Source of the DNA: Rhodospirillales bacterium
GTDB taxonomy: Bacteria; Pseudomonadota; Alphaproteobacteria; Rhodospirillales; UBA2165
Assembly: GCA_028345065.1 (NCBI GenBank)
Contig: JAOMCN010000007.1
Span: 1 to 64,000 of the forward strand
DNA: 64,000 nt
Direction: 5' to 3'
The translations under genes and the position numbers were made by a program. The notes beneath the pieces are model-generated. The model saw only the letters and a list, made by a program, of their open reading frames with translations. It did not search any database and was not told the DNA's origin. Shown here in pieces: positions 28,800 to 39,249 of this stretch (the first letter of the stretch is position 1; each line of letters starts with the position of its first letter).

Positions 28800-30054
28800 T
28801 TGTTACCTTCGTTAAAAGAGTTTTCCATACACCTCGAGTATCAATAATAGACTTATTGGCTAGTGAATCCGAAGAAATCTGGGCAAACTCCCGATGATCT
28901 GTTAACAAGACGACAATATCCGCAACATCTAAACAGCGATCAACAGATGAAAGTTTGATATTTTTGGAAGATTTCAAAGATAGCGGTAAGTCAGTGACAT
29001 TAGGTTCACAGACAAAAACATCACCATTAAATATTTCAGAAGTTTTTATTACAATTTCGACCGCGGGGCTTTCTCGGAGATCGTCAATATTAGCCTTGTA
29101 TGCCAAACCTAAAAAACTGATGGTTTTTGCGTTTATTTCAACAACTCGTGACATGATTTGTTCAACGACAGTCTTGGGCTTTTGGTTGTTGACGGACCTT
29201 GCAGCCTGGATTAGAGGGGTAAGATTAGGGGCCGATGCCACTAAGAACCACGGATCTACCGCAATGCAGTGTCCCCCAACGCCGGGTCCAGGTTTAAGAA
29301 TATTTACACGAGGATGACGGTTTGCAAGCTCCAGCATATTCCAAACATTGATGTTTAATTTTTCGCACAACAACGATAATTCATTCGCGAATGCAATATT
29401 TGTATCCCTATAGGCGTTCTCTGCGAGTTTAACAAATTCTGCAGTTTGTGCATCAGTTACATGGCATGTCCCATTTACAAATTGTTGGTAAAATGATGCG
29501 GCTTTTTCGGCACAAATTGGCGTTATCCCTCCAATTACTCGGTCATTTTCCGCTAGTTCGAGCAATACGCGTCCCGGTAATACCCTTTCTGGGCTGTGAG
29601 CAATATAAACATCTTGATGGGCGGTTTTTCCCGGCATGCTTAAATCCGGTCGGAATTTTGAAAGCCAGTCCCTTATTTTTTCAGTGGTACCGACTGGGGA
29701 GGTAGATTCTATAATTATTAAGTTTCCGATTGAGAGAACAGGAGCCAAGGTTTTGACAGCGGTTTCTATATAAGAAAGATCTGGGATATTTCCGTTTTTG
29801 AAGGGCGTTGGCACGGAAATTATAAAGACGTCTGCCGGTTCTGGTTTGAAGACCGCTTTTAAATTTCCAGATGACACCGCACTTCTTACTAATTGATCTA
29901 AGTCGGGTTCCACGAGGGGGGTTTCTCCGCGGGTAATTGCGGCAACGACAATTGGATCAACATCAACGCCGATAACTTGATATCCCCGGTTGGCAATCAT
30001 GGCTGCAGTTGGGAGTCCTACATATCCCAAGCCTATGACAGATATTGAGTTCAT
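28789..30054 (-). CDS. wecC: UDP-N-acetyl-D-mannosaminuronate-forming dehydrogenase (UDP-ManNAc dehydrogenase)
   Basis: [61 protein letters not shown]; start MNSISVIG. Confidence 0.93.
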   Translation of the reverse strand: MNSISVIGLGYVGLPTAAMIANRGYQVIGVDVDPIVVAAITRGETPLVEPDLDQLVRSAVSSGNLKAVFKPEPADVFIISVPTPFKNGNIPDLSYIETAVKTLAPVLSIGNLIIIESTSPVGTTEKIRDWLSKFRPDLSMPGKTAHQDVYIAHSPERVLPGRVLLELAENDRVIGGITPICAEKAASFYQQFVNGTCHVTDAQTAEFVKLAENAYRDTNIAFANELSLLCEKLNINVWNMLELANRHPRVNILKPGPGVGGHCIAVDPWFLVASAPNLTPLIQAARSVNNQKPKTVVEQIMSRVVEINAKTISFLGLAYKANIDDLRESPAVEIVIKTSEIFNGDVFVCEPNVTDLPLSLKSSKNIKLSSVDRCLDVADIVVLLTDHREFAQISSDSLANKSIIDTRGVWKTLLTKVTNDG

Positions 30055-30055
30055 T

Positions 30056-31174
30056 TCATAGGACAAGTCGGAGTTCTTCCAAAATTCGGATGCTTGCGTT
30101 ACCGTCCCCATAGGGGTTATGCGCAACGCTCATTTCCCTATAAGCGTCTTTATCATCTAGTAGACGGGTGGCCTCAGAGACAATCTTTTCCGTATCGGTT
30201 CCAACTAGTTTTACCGTTCCAGCTTCGATAGCTTCTGGACGTTCTGTAACCTCTCGGATTACTAGCACTGGCTTACCAAGAGAAGGGGCTTCCTCCTGTA
30301 TTCCACCAGAATCGGTTATTATAATATCGGCGCGCTTCATAAGTGCAACAAATGGAAGATAATCCACGGGGGGAGTTAAAATAATGTGTTCTGAATGTCC
30401 TAGCTGTTGTTCTATAGGTCCTTTTACGTTGGGGTTAAGGTGTATCGGGTAGACGATTTCAATGTCACTTCTCGAGGCTAACTGTCTGAGAGCATTGCAA
30501 ACGCTAGCAAAGCCTTTACCAAAGTTTTCCCGGCGATGGCCGGTAACAAGTATAATTTTCTTTTCCCTGCTCAACTTTGGAAATTTGGCATGAAATTCCT
30601 TTTCAAGATAATTTTTATTGTCGAGTCGTTGAGAAATATGCAGTAGGGCATCTATCACAGTGTTTCCAGTGACAAATATACTTTCATTGGAAAACCCACT
30701 ATTTATTAAGTTCAGGCGTGAAGAAGCCGTTGGGGTAAACAGCATATCACAAATAGTGTCTGCGAGCCGGCGGTTCATTTCTTCTGGCCAAGGTGCATGT
30801 ATGTTACCCGATCTCAAGCCAGCTTCTACATGACCCACCGGAATTTTGGCGTAAAATGCTGCAAGAGAGGCAGCAAATGTAGTTGTTGTATCTCCATGAA
30901 CGAGGATCCTATCTGGATTTGCTTGTTTAAAAATTTTTGTTAACCCATTAAGTACAGCTGTTGTAATATATGTAAGATTTTGATTTGCCTTCATAATATC
31001 TAAATCAAAGTCCGGGATTATTGAGAATAGATTAAGTACAGAATCCAACATGTCGCGGTGCTGTGCAGTTATGCAGACTAGGGAGTCAAAGTCGGGGTCA
31101 CTTCCAAGGGCTTGGATAACCGGCGCCATTTTTATGGCTTCTGGCCGGGTCCCAAATACTGAGAGGACTCTCAT
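30056..31174 (-). CDS. wecB: UDP-N-acetylglucosamine 2-epimerase (non-hydrolysing)
   Basis: FGTRPEAIKMAPVI, VHGDTTTTFAASLAAFY, GHVEAGLRSG, DSGGIQEEAPSLGKPVLVIREVTERPEA. Confidence 0.96.
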   Translation of the reverse strand: MRVLSVFGTRPEAIKMAPVIQALGSDPDFDSLVCITAQHRDMLDSVLNLFSIIPDFDLDIMKANQNLTYITTAVLNGLTKIFKQANPDRILVHGDTTTTFAASLAAFYAKIPVGHVEAGLRSGNIHAPWPEEMNRRLADTICDMLFTPTASSRLNLINSGFSNESIFVTGNTVIDALLHISQRLDNKNYLEKEFHAKFPKLSREKKIILVTGHRRENFGKGFASVCNALRQLASRSDIEIVYPIHLNPNVKGPIEQQLGHSEHIILTPPVDYLPFVALMKRADIIITDSGGIQEEAPSLGKPVLVIREVTERPEAIEAGTVKLVGTDTEKIVSEATRLLDDKDAYREMSVAHNPYGDGNASIRILEELRLVL

Positions 31175-31255
31175 ACAAATTCCCGGGCAATGCTAATGGC
31201 TGCGCTCGTAGAATTAAACCAAGTTAAGGCTAGCCCGAAAATATTAACATGGCGG

Positions 31256-32020
31256 TTAGCCACCCTTTCGGATTTCCGAGATAATATTCTTAATAGATGG
31301 TAGGTCGATCGCTCCAGGGATAAATTTATCTCCTATCACAAACACCGGTGTGCCTCTAATTTCTAAAATTCGTGCCAGTTCATGATTGTTTGATAGCATT
31401 TTGTTGACTTCAATGGAGTGCATTTTCTCTCGAATACGGGTTGTGTCAATCCCTTGTTTTTCAGCAATACTAAGGATATGGAGTTCTGACAAGTTACCTC
31501 GGCTCTCCATTAATGCTTTATGGAATTGAAAATATTTCCTTTTCTGGAATTTCCACACTACTAATGCAGCGCGAGCAGCCATTTCTGATTCAGGTGACAG
31601 AATCGGTAATTCTTTAAAGACAAAGCGTAAGTTGGGATCTTGTTTCAGAAGAGTTGGTATAAAGCTGAATACCTTTTTGCAAAAACCACACCGATAATCA
31701 AAAAACTCCACCACCGTGACATCACCATTTTGGTTGCCACCGACAGGAGATCCTTCATCATGCAGTAATTTTTGCCGTGCCTTTAGAAGATTATGTTTCC
31801 TTCGGACGTCTTTATTCTGTTTCTCACGGCTACGGAGGGCCTCGATGGCTTCAACTATGATTTCAGGGTTTTCTCTAAGATAGTTAGAGATAATGCCCTC
31901 AACTTCTTGCACCTGATCAGAGCTCAAAGATGGAGATAAAGATTGAGCATTGATATTCCCAGTCTCAAAAGTGGCCCATACAAATATTAAGCCTACTAAA
32001 AATCTGATTAGTGATATCAT
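31256..32020 (-). CDS. DsbA-family thiol:disulfide oxidoreductase
   Basis: FFDYRCGFCKKV (CxxC), signal-like N-terminus, GTPVFVIGDKFIPGAID. Confidence 0.9.
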   Translation of the reverse strand: MISLIRFLVGLIFVWATFETGNINAQSLSPSLSSDQVQEVEGIISNYLRENPEIIVEAIEALRSREKQNKDVRRKHNLLKARQKLLHDEGSPVGGNQNGDVTVVEFFDYRCGFCKKVFSFIPTLLKQDPNLRFVFKELPILSPESEMAARAALVVWKFQKRKYFQFHKALMESRGNLSELHILSIAEKQGIDTTRIREKMHSIEVNKMLSNNHELARILEIRGTPVFVIGDKFIPGAIDLPSIKNIISEIRKGG

Positions 32021-32126
32021 ATGCTTAAAACCATATTAATTTAATACATTGACATACTGACGATTCATGATCAGTGCTGCAATCTTAGAGTACTAATTTG
32101 GAAAAATTTACACTTAATAAAAATTG

Positions 32127-32804
32127 TTATCGATACAGAACCACATCACCAAATTCAGCTGCCACAGGTGAACTGGTCGAAGCTGATGTAAACCCCACAA
32201 ACATAATACGCGTCCTAACCAAATTATCTTTGGGCCAGATCCGCCGGTACAATCTGCTTAAATCTATATTCTCGTTGAGCCAAGTTTTGCTATCATTCGA
32301 GCCCGCGCGTGCGATATAGTATGGATTCTTGTGTTTCATTTTGATAATACCCTTGGCATCTGAGCTTGTTCCCCAAACAATCGTGATGGTTCGATCATGT
32401 GGCGGGACCCTTGTTCCTAGGTACACGAGTGGTTGACTTCCCCAACTTCGGCTTTTGGGGTCTCCACCATAAAACCCGATGATTATACTAATGGGAACGG
32501 TTTGACCTAGTGAAGTAGTAACATTCCAAGACCAACCTAAAAATGGTGAAGCTAGCAGGTTTGCCTTTGTACGCCTCAAAAGAACAAAACTTCTTTTGGA
32601 GGAGATAAGGCGAAGTATTGGTGTGTCACCTATATCGTTTATGATTAGGTTTTGTGAAAAGAGTTCTTTATAATTGCTGCCTTCAATAACCCAATCGTTT
32701 GGAATATTTTCCTTGGAGAACCCATGAGACGGTCCGAACACCTCCAAATTTCCTTCCGGGCTAATACTTGCCTCTGAGAATGAGCACCCCGAAACTATGA
32801 GCAA
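32127..32804 (-). CDS. DUF3047-like protein, possible lipoprotein
   Basis: Short lipobox-like N-terminus MLIVSGC; LGWSWNV... / ...VVLYR layout resembles DUF3047. Family assignment from memory only. Confidence 0.6.
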   Translation of the reverse strand: MLIVSGCSFSEASISPEGNLEVFGPSHGFSKENIPNDWVIEGSNYKELFSQNLIINDIGDTPILRLISSKRSFVLLRRTKANLLASPFLGWSWNVTTSLGQTVPISIIIGFYGGDPKSRSWGSQPLVYLGTRVPPHDRTITIVWGTSSDAKGIIKMKHKNPYYIARAGSNDSKTWLNENIDLSRLYRRIWPKDNLVRTRIMFVGFTSASTSSPVAAEFGDVVLYR

Positions 32805-32839
32805 TATATGAGCACCAAGAATTTTGGATCTTAAAGTGA

Positions 32840-34192
32840 TCAGCGTTTCCTTTCGATGTTTTGCGCGGCAATTATAATATCCTCTGCTCTGATCCAGCCA
32901 GGAGAGTGCTTGGGTAAATATTTTTTTGCTTTTTTTGCAAGTCTTATAGCATCCTTACTTAGACCTTTTAGCAAGGCGGATTCAGCCAGTGCTCTGGAAC
33001 TCTTTCCTATCATATTGAGTCTGCCAAACGTAATACCGAGTTGTTTCCAAATAAAAGCTCTTTGTGGCTCTTTTTCTAAGGATATTTGAAAGTTAGTAAT
33101 AGCCTTGGGTAAGAGTTTGAGGTCATTTAGCTCTAGCTGGACTCGACCCAAATCTGCCCTGAATAGAGAATTACTGGGTAATAATTCAACGGCTTTCTCG
33201 TATGATAATAGTGCTTTTTTTGCAAATCCATTCTCAAATAAAATTTGACCTTTTAACTCATGGAAGTAGGGATCGTTTGGCAATTCATCTAAAAGTCCGT
33301 CAATAAGCGATAGGGCAGCTTTTTGATCGGGGATACGGTGATTAGTAATCGCCCTCGCATATCTCGCATTAACCGATTCATCGGAAACTGGAAACTCTCT
33401 CAATGTTTGATGAGGTGGCTGTAAGAATGCTCTGATTTTTGCCTTTATACGACCGTGTATTTCTCGAAAATGTTTACTGCTGGGAACATTCGAATAGGGT
33501 GATTCTTTGATATAATTTTGGAGAAAATTAGTGCGTTGTTGGTGGGGTGGATGGGTTCTAATGTAGGGATTCTGATTGTCTAAGCTCAGCAATTCCTGAT
33601 TTTCTAGAAGTTTCATGAAGTCTAACATGCCTTGAGCACTTTGCTTGGTAGCATTAAGGTATCGAATAGCCGCACGGTCCGCAGATAATTCCTGATTGCG
33701 GCTAAAACGAAGTAAGTTTCTTGTTCCGACATGATCGCCGCCCCTTACAATTGCAGATCCTACGGACGGGTTTCCAAGCAGAACGGAAGCCGCTCCGCCA
33801 AGGATTGTTCCGATCAGCGCTTCATTCGATGCTAGCTTCCGTGCTGCAGCTAATTTGGACAAATGACCACCAGAAATGTGGCCAATTTCATGAGCTAGAA
33901 CACCAATTAATTGGGAAGGACTTTCACTTGTAGCCAGTAGTCCCGTGTGCAAAAATATATTTGGCCCACCTGCCACGAAAGCATTGAGCGTAGGATCGTT
34001 TACGATATAAATATTAACGCTGTCGTTTTCTAAGCCGGCCGATTGGAGAAGTGGTGTTATTAAAGAACGGATGCCTGATTCAGTCTCCGCGTCCCTTATA
34101 AAAGTAAGTTTTCTCGCTTGTGCTTCCTGGCAAGTTAATTGGAGCGAACCTTGGATGAATAAAAAAACGATTAATTTTATAAAAAAATTCAC
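32840..34192 (-). CDS. M48 family metalloprotease with TPR region (BepA/YfgC-like)
   Basis: LIGVLAHEIGHISGGHLSK (HExxH), RNQELSADRAAIRYL, C-terminal TPR-like repeats. Confidence 0.92.
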   Translation of the reverse strand: MNFFIKLIVFLFIQGSLQLTCQEAQARKLTFIRDAETESGIRSLITPLLQSAGLENDSVNIYIVNDPTLNAFVAGGPNIFLHTGLLATSESPSQLIGVLAHEIGHISGGHLSKLAAARKLASNEALIGTILGGAASVLLGNPSVGSAIVRGGDHVGTRNLLRFSRNQELSADRAAIRYLNATKQSAQGMLDFMKLLENQELLSLDNQNPYIRTHPPHQQRTNFLQNYIKESPYSNVPSSKHFREIHGRIKAKIRAFLQPPHQTLREFPVSDESVNARYARAITNHRIPDQKAALSLIDGLLDELPNDPYFHELKGQILFENGFAKKALLSYEKAVELLPSNSLFRADLGRVQLELNDLKLLPKAITNFQISLEKEPQRAFIWKQLGITFGRLNMIGKSSRALAESALLKGLSKDAIRLAKKAKKYLPKHSPGWIRAEDIIIAAQNIERKR

Positions 34193-34205
34193 AGGGTATA
34201 CCTCT

Positions 34206-35900
34206 ATGCAATCAACTAAAACTAGGCTCTGGGGCTTGCGCCGTCAATTAACATACTTATTGGTTCTGGTATTTTTTAGCGCTTGCAGTGAAAATTATTT
34301 ACCGGAGAGTTTTGAGGGGCACGTAAAAGAATTCTATGGAGGTGTAGCTGGTGATGAACCTCGATCTGTTCTTGAGGCGCGAAAAATATTATCGGCTGGT
34401 GGAACAGCTGCTGATGCAGCGACGGCGATGTATTTTGCTTTGGCCGTTACCCTGCCTTCATCAGCTAGTTTGGGCGGTGGAGGTTCGTGTTTAGTCTTTC
34501 GGCCAATGCTTAAAAGACCTGGGTGGGGGGAATCCATATTCACGCAGAAAATTGAAGCTTTAGAATTTTTTACCAGATCCCCTGGCGTTATTTTTTCAAC
34601 TACATCTAGGCCTAGCGCTGTTCCTGGAAATGTTGCGGGTATGTTTGCACTCCATGCCAGATATGGTCGGATCTCGTGGAGTAAATTAGTCGTCGTGGGA
34701 GAAAAGTTGGCACGATTTGGTATCCAGGCGTCCCGAGCTCTGTTAAGTGATTTAGAGCCCGTTGAAGAAGCTTTAAATCAAGATCCTGCGAGCAATCTGA
34801 TATTTCGTGGACCTAAGGGAAACTCAATAAAAGAAGGCGAAATTTTTCGGCAGATTGATCTTGCGAACACGCTGTCAAAAATTAGGATGAGTGGTCCATT
34901 AGATTTCTATCGTGGAAAGTCTGCTGAAATTTTTGTAGATAGAGTCAACGCGGCAGGGGGGGCACTTTCCCTTGAGGATTTGCAAAACTATCGGCCTCGA
35001 TGGGTCAAACCCGTCTCCATGGAATACGGCACGAGTTATTTTAATAAAAACAGAGCGTATTTCGTTCCACCACCGGCTGCGGCGGGAATTGTAGAAGCCC
35101 AAATTCTGGGAATTTTGGGTCGTGAGGGAAGCCTAAATGATACATCCTCTAAAGCTCAATATCATTTCTTGGCAGAAGCATCTTTAATTGCTTATGTGCA
35201 ACGTGGTCGTTGGATGCAAGAAAATCTCATGAGTAAATACCCAGAAAAAGACTTGGTGTCTAAATCGGCGCTTGATCGTTTGTTGGGTAAATTTAGTGAT
35301 AAACACCATCATCCTTCGTTATCTTTCAAGCCCAATCCATCACCGACGCCAGAAAATACCTCCGCTACAAGTTTTGTGGTTATTGATAACCAGGGAATGG
35401 CAGTATCCTGTGCTTTTACAATGAATAATTTATTTGGTATCGGAAGGATTGCGCGTGACACTGGTATCATGATTGCAGCGACGCCAAAGGGCATAGGCCG
35501 TGGCTCTATCTCATTGGGTCCTATGATGATTATTAATCCTTTTAACGATCAGTTTGTGCTTGCGGCTTCGGCCTCTGGTGGCGTGACAGGTGCCAGCGCA
35601 ATTTCGTCAGTCGTAGCTCGTTCATACTTAAGCAAACAATCACTGAAAGCAGCAATTGCTGCTCCTAGGGTTCATCACGGCGGTGCTCCGGATGTCACTT
35701 ATTTTGAACCAAACTTAGATAAGGATGTCGTATCTTACCTCGTAGATCTTGGACACAATGTTGCTGCTACACCTAGGATAGGATTGGTAAATATAGCTTA
35801 TTGTTCAGGCGGTTTGCCTGGTGGGCCGGAGACCTGCAGTATCCGGACCGATCCGCGAGGACACGGTCTAGCGTTAAACGCGGCTAATTTGGCTAACTAA
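34206..35900 (+). CDS. Gamma-glutamyltransferase-like (Ntn-hydrolase) lipoprotein
   Basis: Lipobox VFFSAC; SVLEARKILSAGGTAADAATAMYFALAVTLPSSASLGGGG; PSAVPGNVAGMFALHARYG; start set to the ATG at 34206 to limit overlap with the divergent M48 gene. Confidence 0.82.
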   Translation: MQSTKTRLWGLRRQLTYLLVLVFFSACSENYLPESFEGHVKEFYGGVAGDEPRSVLEARKILSAGGTAADAATAMYFALAVTLPSSASLGGGGSCLVFRPMLKRPGWGESIFTQKIEALEFFTRSPGVIFSTTSRPSAVPGNVAGMFALHARYGRISWSKLVVVGEKLARFGIQASRALLSDLEPVEEALNQDPASNLIFRGPKGNSIKEGEIFRQIDLANTLSKIRMSGPLDFYRGKSAEIFVDRVNAAGGALSLEDLQNYRPRWVKPVSMEYGTSYFNKNRAYFVPPPAAAGIVEAQILGILGREGSLNDTSSKAQYHFLAEASLIAYVQRGRWMQENLMSKYPEKDLVSKSALDRLLGKFSDKHHHPSLSFKPNPSPTPENTSATSFVVIDNQGMAVSCAFTMNNLFGIGRIARDTGIMIAATPKGIGRGSISLGPMMIINPFNDQFVLAASASGGVTGASAISSVVARSYLSKQSLKAAIAAPRVHHGGAPDVTYFEPNLDKDVVSYLVDLGHNVAATPRIGLVNIAYCSGGLPGGPETCSIRTDPRGHGLALNAANLAN

Positions 35901-35904
35901 AAAC

Positions 35905-37050
35905 ATGTTAAAGATTTCTAATCGGAGCTTGATCCCTCCCTTTATAGTGATGGATGTAATGAGAGCTGCTAACGAGAGAGCCGCCTCTGGCAGCGATGTG
36001 TTACATTTAGAAGTTGGACAACCCAGTAGCCCCGCGCCCAAAAAAGTTATAGAAACCGCCCAGTTTGTTTTAGCTAATGATAAATTGGGTTATACGGATG
36101 CTTTAGGAATATCTTTACTCCGAGAGAAAATTTCTGGACACTATCGGGATACTCATGGGGTTAACCTTGATCCAAAACGTATCGTTATTACCTCTGGTTC
36201 CTCTGCCGGATTGTTACTTTCCTTTTTGAGTTCATTTGATGTAGGTGATTGTGTTGGTATGGCCACCCCAGGCTATCCTGCCTACAAGAATATGCTCAAG
36301 TCTTTGGGCGTTAAAGTGGTAGAAGTTCCTGTTGATTCTAAGAGCCATTTCCAATTGAAGCGTGAGGTGTTGGATAAATTGTCGGAAAATCTTGACGGCC
36401 TGATAATTTCTAGTCCTTCAAATCCAACCGGGAGTATGATTTCTTCGTCTGGTATGCGTGATTTGGTTGATTGGTGCGATCATAAAGGGACCCGTTTAAT
36501 TTCAGATGAAATATATCACGGTATTGTTTATGGAAAACAAGCCAGCACTGCATTGAGCTATGGCACTGATGTAATTATAATTAATAGTTTTTCAAAATAC
36601 TTCTCTATGACTGGGTGGCGTCTGGGATGGATGGTAATACCAGAAAGCATGATACGTTCTATAGAGTGCCTCGCCCAAAATCTATATATATCACCTCCCT
36701 CTTTATCTCAGATGGCTGCAGTTGCAGTATTTGATTGTATGGATGAATTAAATGAAAACGTTGCCCGTTATCAAATAAATAGAGATATTCTTTTAGAGGA
36801 ACTTCCCAATGCGGGATTGGAACGATTTGCGCCCGTTGATGGTGCATTTTACATTTACGCGAATGTCTCCCATCTGACTAATGATAGCAGCGAATTTTGT
36901 AAAAGGATGCTTTCCGAAATTGGGGTTGCTATGACGCCTGGTATTGATTTTGATGGAATCAATGGGAAGTCGTATGTACGTCTTTGTTTTGCAGGAGCTA
37001 CTCAAGATATAAGTCAAGCTGCCGCTAGATTACGAAAATGGTTAATCTAG
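35905..37050 (+). CDS. Pyridoxal-phosphate aminotransferase, class I/II
   Basis: ISSPSNPTGSMIS, SDEIYHGIVYG, INSFSKYFSMTGWRLGWMV (PLP Lys). Confidence 0.93.
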   Translation: MLKISNRSLIPPFIVMDVMRAANERAASGSDVLHLEVGQPSSPAPKKVIETAQFVLANDKLGYTDALGISLLREKISGHYRDTHGVNLDPKRIVITSGSSAGLLLSFLSSFDVGDCVGMATPGYPAYKNMLKSLGVKVVEVPVDSKSHFQLKREVLDKLSENLDGLIISSPSNPTGSMISSSGMRDLVDWCDHKGTRLISDEIYHGIVYGKQASTALSYGTDVIIINSFSKYFSMTGWRLGWMVIPESMIRSIECLAQNLYISPPSLSQMAAVAVFDCMDELNENVARYQINRDILLEELPNAGLERFAPVDGAFYIYANVSHLTNDSSEFCKRMLSEIGVAMTPGIDFDGINGKSYVRLCFAGATQDISQAAARLRKWLI

Positions 37051-37062
37051 CGTTTAGTTTAC

Positions 37063-39249
37063 TTAGTCTGCTAGCTTTTGCCACCAGCCCCGCTTAGTAT
37101 CCTTGGTGTTTTTAACCTGATCATCAGTTCCAACTAAGGTGACATTGGAGTTGCCGTCAGGCCTTTTTGTGACTGGTGCATGCTTTTCTGGGTTAAGGTA
37201 ATCGGTTTCGGTAGAATTGGTTTTAACATTATCGTTGGTTTTTGATAGGGCAGCGTCGTTCTCTGCCGCCACGGCGGGTGGGGTGCTTTCTAATTCAGAA
37301 GAGTTAACATTTTTTGTTTGATCCATGGCGGATTTTTTATGACGTACTCGATGCCGTTTTTTTGGTTTTTCGTTTTTCCTTTCGCTTGCTCTTGCTGAAG
37401 TTTTCTCGGACGAACCAGTCACTATGGTTTCTGCAATTTTGGTGCTAGGCGGATTACCATCAGCACCATTTACTCTTTTATTTCTGCGTCGAGGACGCCG
37501 ACGTTTTCGTTTCTTAGTTTCATTAATAACTTCTTCTCGATTCTCCTTCAACTCAGTGCTGATTCGTTCAACGTTATCTGGTTTGTTAGGGATTAGTTTT
37601 CCGTCCTGTTCCAAAGTGAATCGAGGCGGAATGAGTGTGTTGTCTTCAGAAATAATAATCTTAAAACTATGTTTATTTTCGATCTCGGCTAATGCTTCGC
37701 GTTTGTAATTAAGCATATATAACGCGACGTCTGTCGGGACGTTAACTTCAATTTCAGATCCTTTATACTGGGTTCCATCTTCCTCAATACCGCGAAGCAC
37801 ATGTAAAGCAGTTGATTCAGTTGATCTTCTGATTCCTGAGCCACCACAGTTGGGACAGATATCCGTGGTTGTTTCGGTAATGCTTGGTCGCATACGTTGA
37901 CGCGAAAGTTCCAAAAGCCCAAATGGACTAATACGCCCAATTTGAATTTTGGCTCTGTCTCTGTGCATGGCTTCCTTAAGCCGCCGTTCGACAGATGTCT
38001 GGTTCCGGTGAATTTCCATATCGATAAAATCAATTACAATCAGGCCGGCTAAATCGCGCAGGCGGATTTGGCGTGCCACTTCATTTGCTGCTTCCAAATT
38101 AGTTTTTAGCGCGGTTTCCTCTATATTACGTCCACGTGTTGCACGTCCTGAATTAACGTCAATAGCAACCAAAGCCTCAGTTGAGTCTATTACGATATAA
38201 CCACCGGATTTTAATTTGACTTCTTGTCCTATCATGGACTCAAGCTGGGTCTCTATGTGATATCGACTAAACAACGGAACGGTGCTATCCTTGTAGGGCT
38301 GTACTTTTTTTGCATGGCTGGGGATTAGCATTTTCATAAGGTCTTTAGTTGCACGGTAACCTTGGTCCCCTTCTACAAGTACATCGGTAATATCCCGGGT
38401 ATAAACATCTCTTAGTGATCGCTTTATGATGTTTGCTTCCTCTCGGATTAGGGCGGGAGCAGTTGATTCAAGTGTTAGTTCACGAATCTCATTCCAAAGC
38501 CGGATTAGATAATCATAATCCCGTTTGATTTCCGCTTTTCCCCTCTCGGCGCCGGCAGTTCGGACTATGACCGCCATACCTTCCAGAATTTCAAGGTTTG
38601 AAACGACTGATTTGAGTCTTTTTCGATCAATGTTGTTTACAATCTTTCTAGAAATACCTCCACCCTTTCCAGTATTAGGCATCAGCACACAATACCTTCC
38701 GGCAAGGGATAGATATGTTGTTAGGGCAGCACCTTTATTTCCTCTTTCCTCTTTTACAATCTGTACTAATAAGATTTGTCGGCGTTTAATAACTTCTTGT
38801 ATTTTATAGTGCCGAATAGGCCTGTTACGTCGGCGATCTTCAACTTCATCTATGTCGTCGCCACCAATGGTTTCTATCGCTTTTGACGAAGGGTTAGTAT
38901 CCTTAGAATCTAAGTTTTTCTCTTCCTCATCTTCATCGGATTCTGTAACGGCGGCTCTTGCCTCTTCATCTTCGGCAATAAGTTGTTCACGGTCGGAAAC
39001 CGGTATTTGATAATAATCAGGATGTATGTCGCTAAAAGCTAAAAACCCATGCCTGTTACCACCATAATCAACGAAGGCAGCTTGCAATGATGGCTCGACC
39101 CGAGTGACTGTTGCGAGATAAATATTACCTTTCAACTGACGGCGGGCAGATGATTCTACATCTAGTTCTTCAAGCTGGTTTCCATTTAAAACTGCAACCC
39201 TGGTCTCTTCTGGGTGGGCAGCATCTATTAACATTCGTTTTTGTGTCAT
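37063..39249 (-). CDS. rne: Ribonuclease E/G
   Basis: MTQKRMLIDAAHPEETRVAV, S1-domain start, GLIVIDFIDMEIHRN, SPFGLLELSRQR, Zn-link CPNCGGSG, Arg-rich tail. Confidence 0.95.
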   Translation of the reverse strand: MTQKRMLIDAAHPEETRVAVLNGNQLEELDVESSARRQLKGNIYLATVTRVEPSLQAAFVDYGGNRHGFLAFSDIHPDYYQIPVSDREQLIAEDEEARAAVTESDEDEEEKNLDSKDTNPSSKAIETIGGDDIDEVEDRRRNRPIRHYKIQEVIKRRQILLVQIVKEERGNKGAALTTYLSLAGRYCVLMPNTGKGGGISRKIVNNIDRKRLKSVVSNLEILEGMAVIVRTAGAERGKAEIKRDYDYLIRLWNEIRELTLESTAPALIREEANIIKRSLRDVYTRDITDVLVEGDQGYRATKDLMKMLIPSHAKKVQPYKDSTVPLFSRYHIETQLESMIGQEVKLKSGGYIVIDSTEALVAIDVNSGRATRGRNIEETALKTNLEAANEVARQIRLRDLAGLIVIDFIDMEIHRNQTSVERRLKEAMHRDRAKIQIGRISPFGLLELSRQRMRPSITETTTDICPNCGGSGIRRSTESTALHVLRGIEEDGTQYKGSEIEVNVPTDVALYMLNYKREALAEIENKHSFKIIISEDNTLIPPRFTLEQDGKLIPNKPDNVERISTELKENREEVINETKKRKRRRPRRRNKRVNGADGNPPSTKIAETIVTGSSEKTSARASERKNEKPKKRHRVRHKKSAMDQTKNVNSSELESTPPAVAAENDAALSKTNDNVKTNSTETDYLNPEKHAPVTKRPDGNSNVTLVGTDDQVKNTKDTKRGWWQKLAD

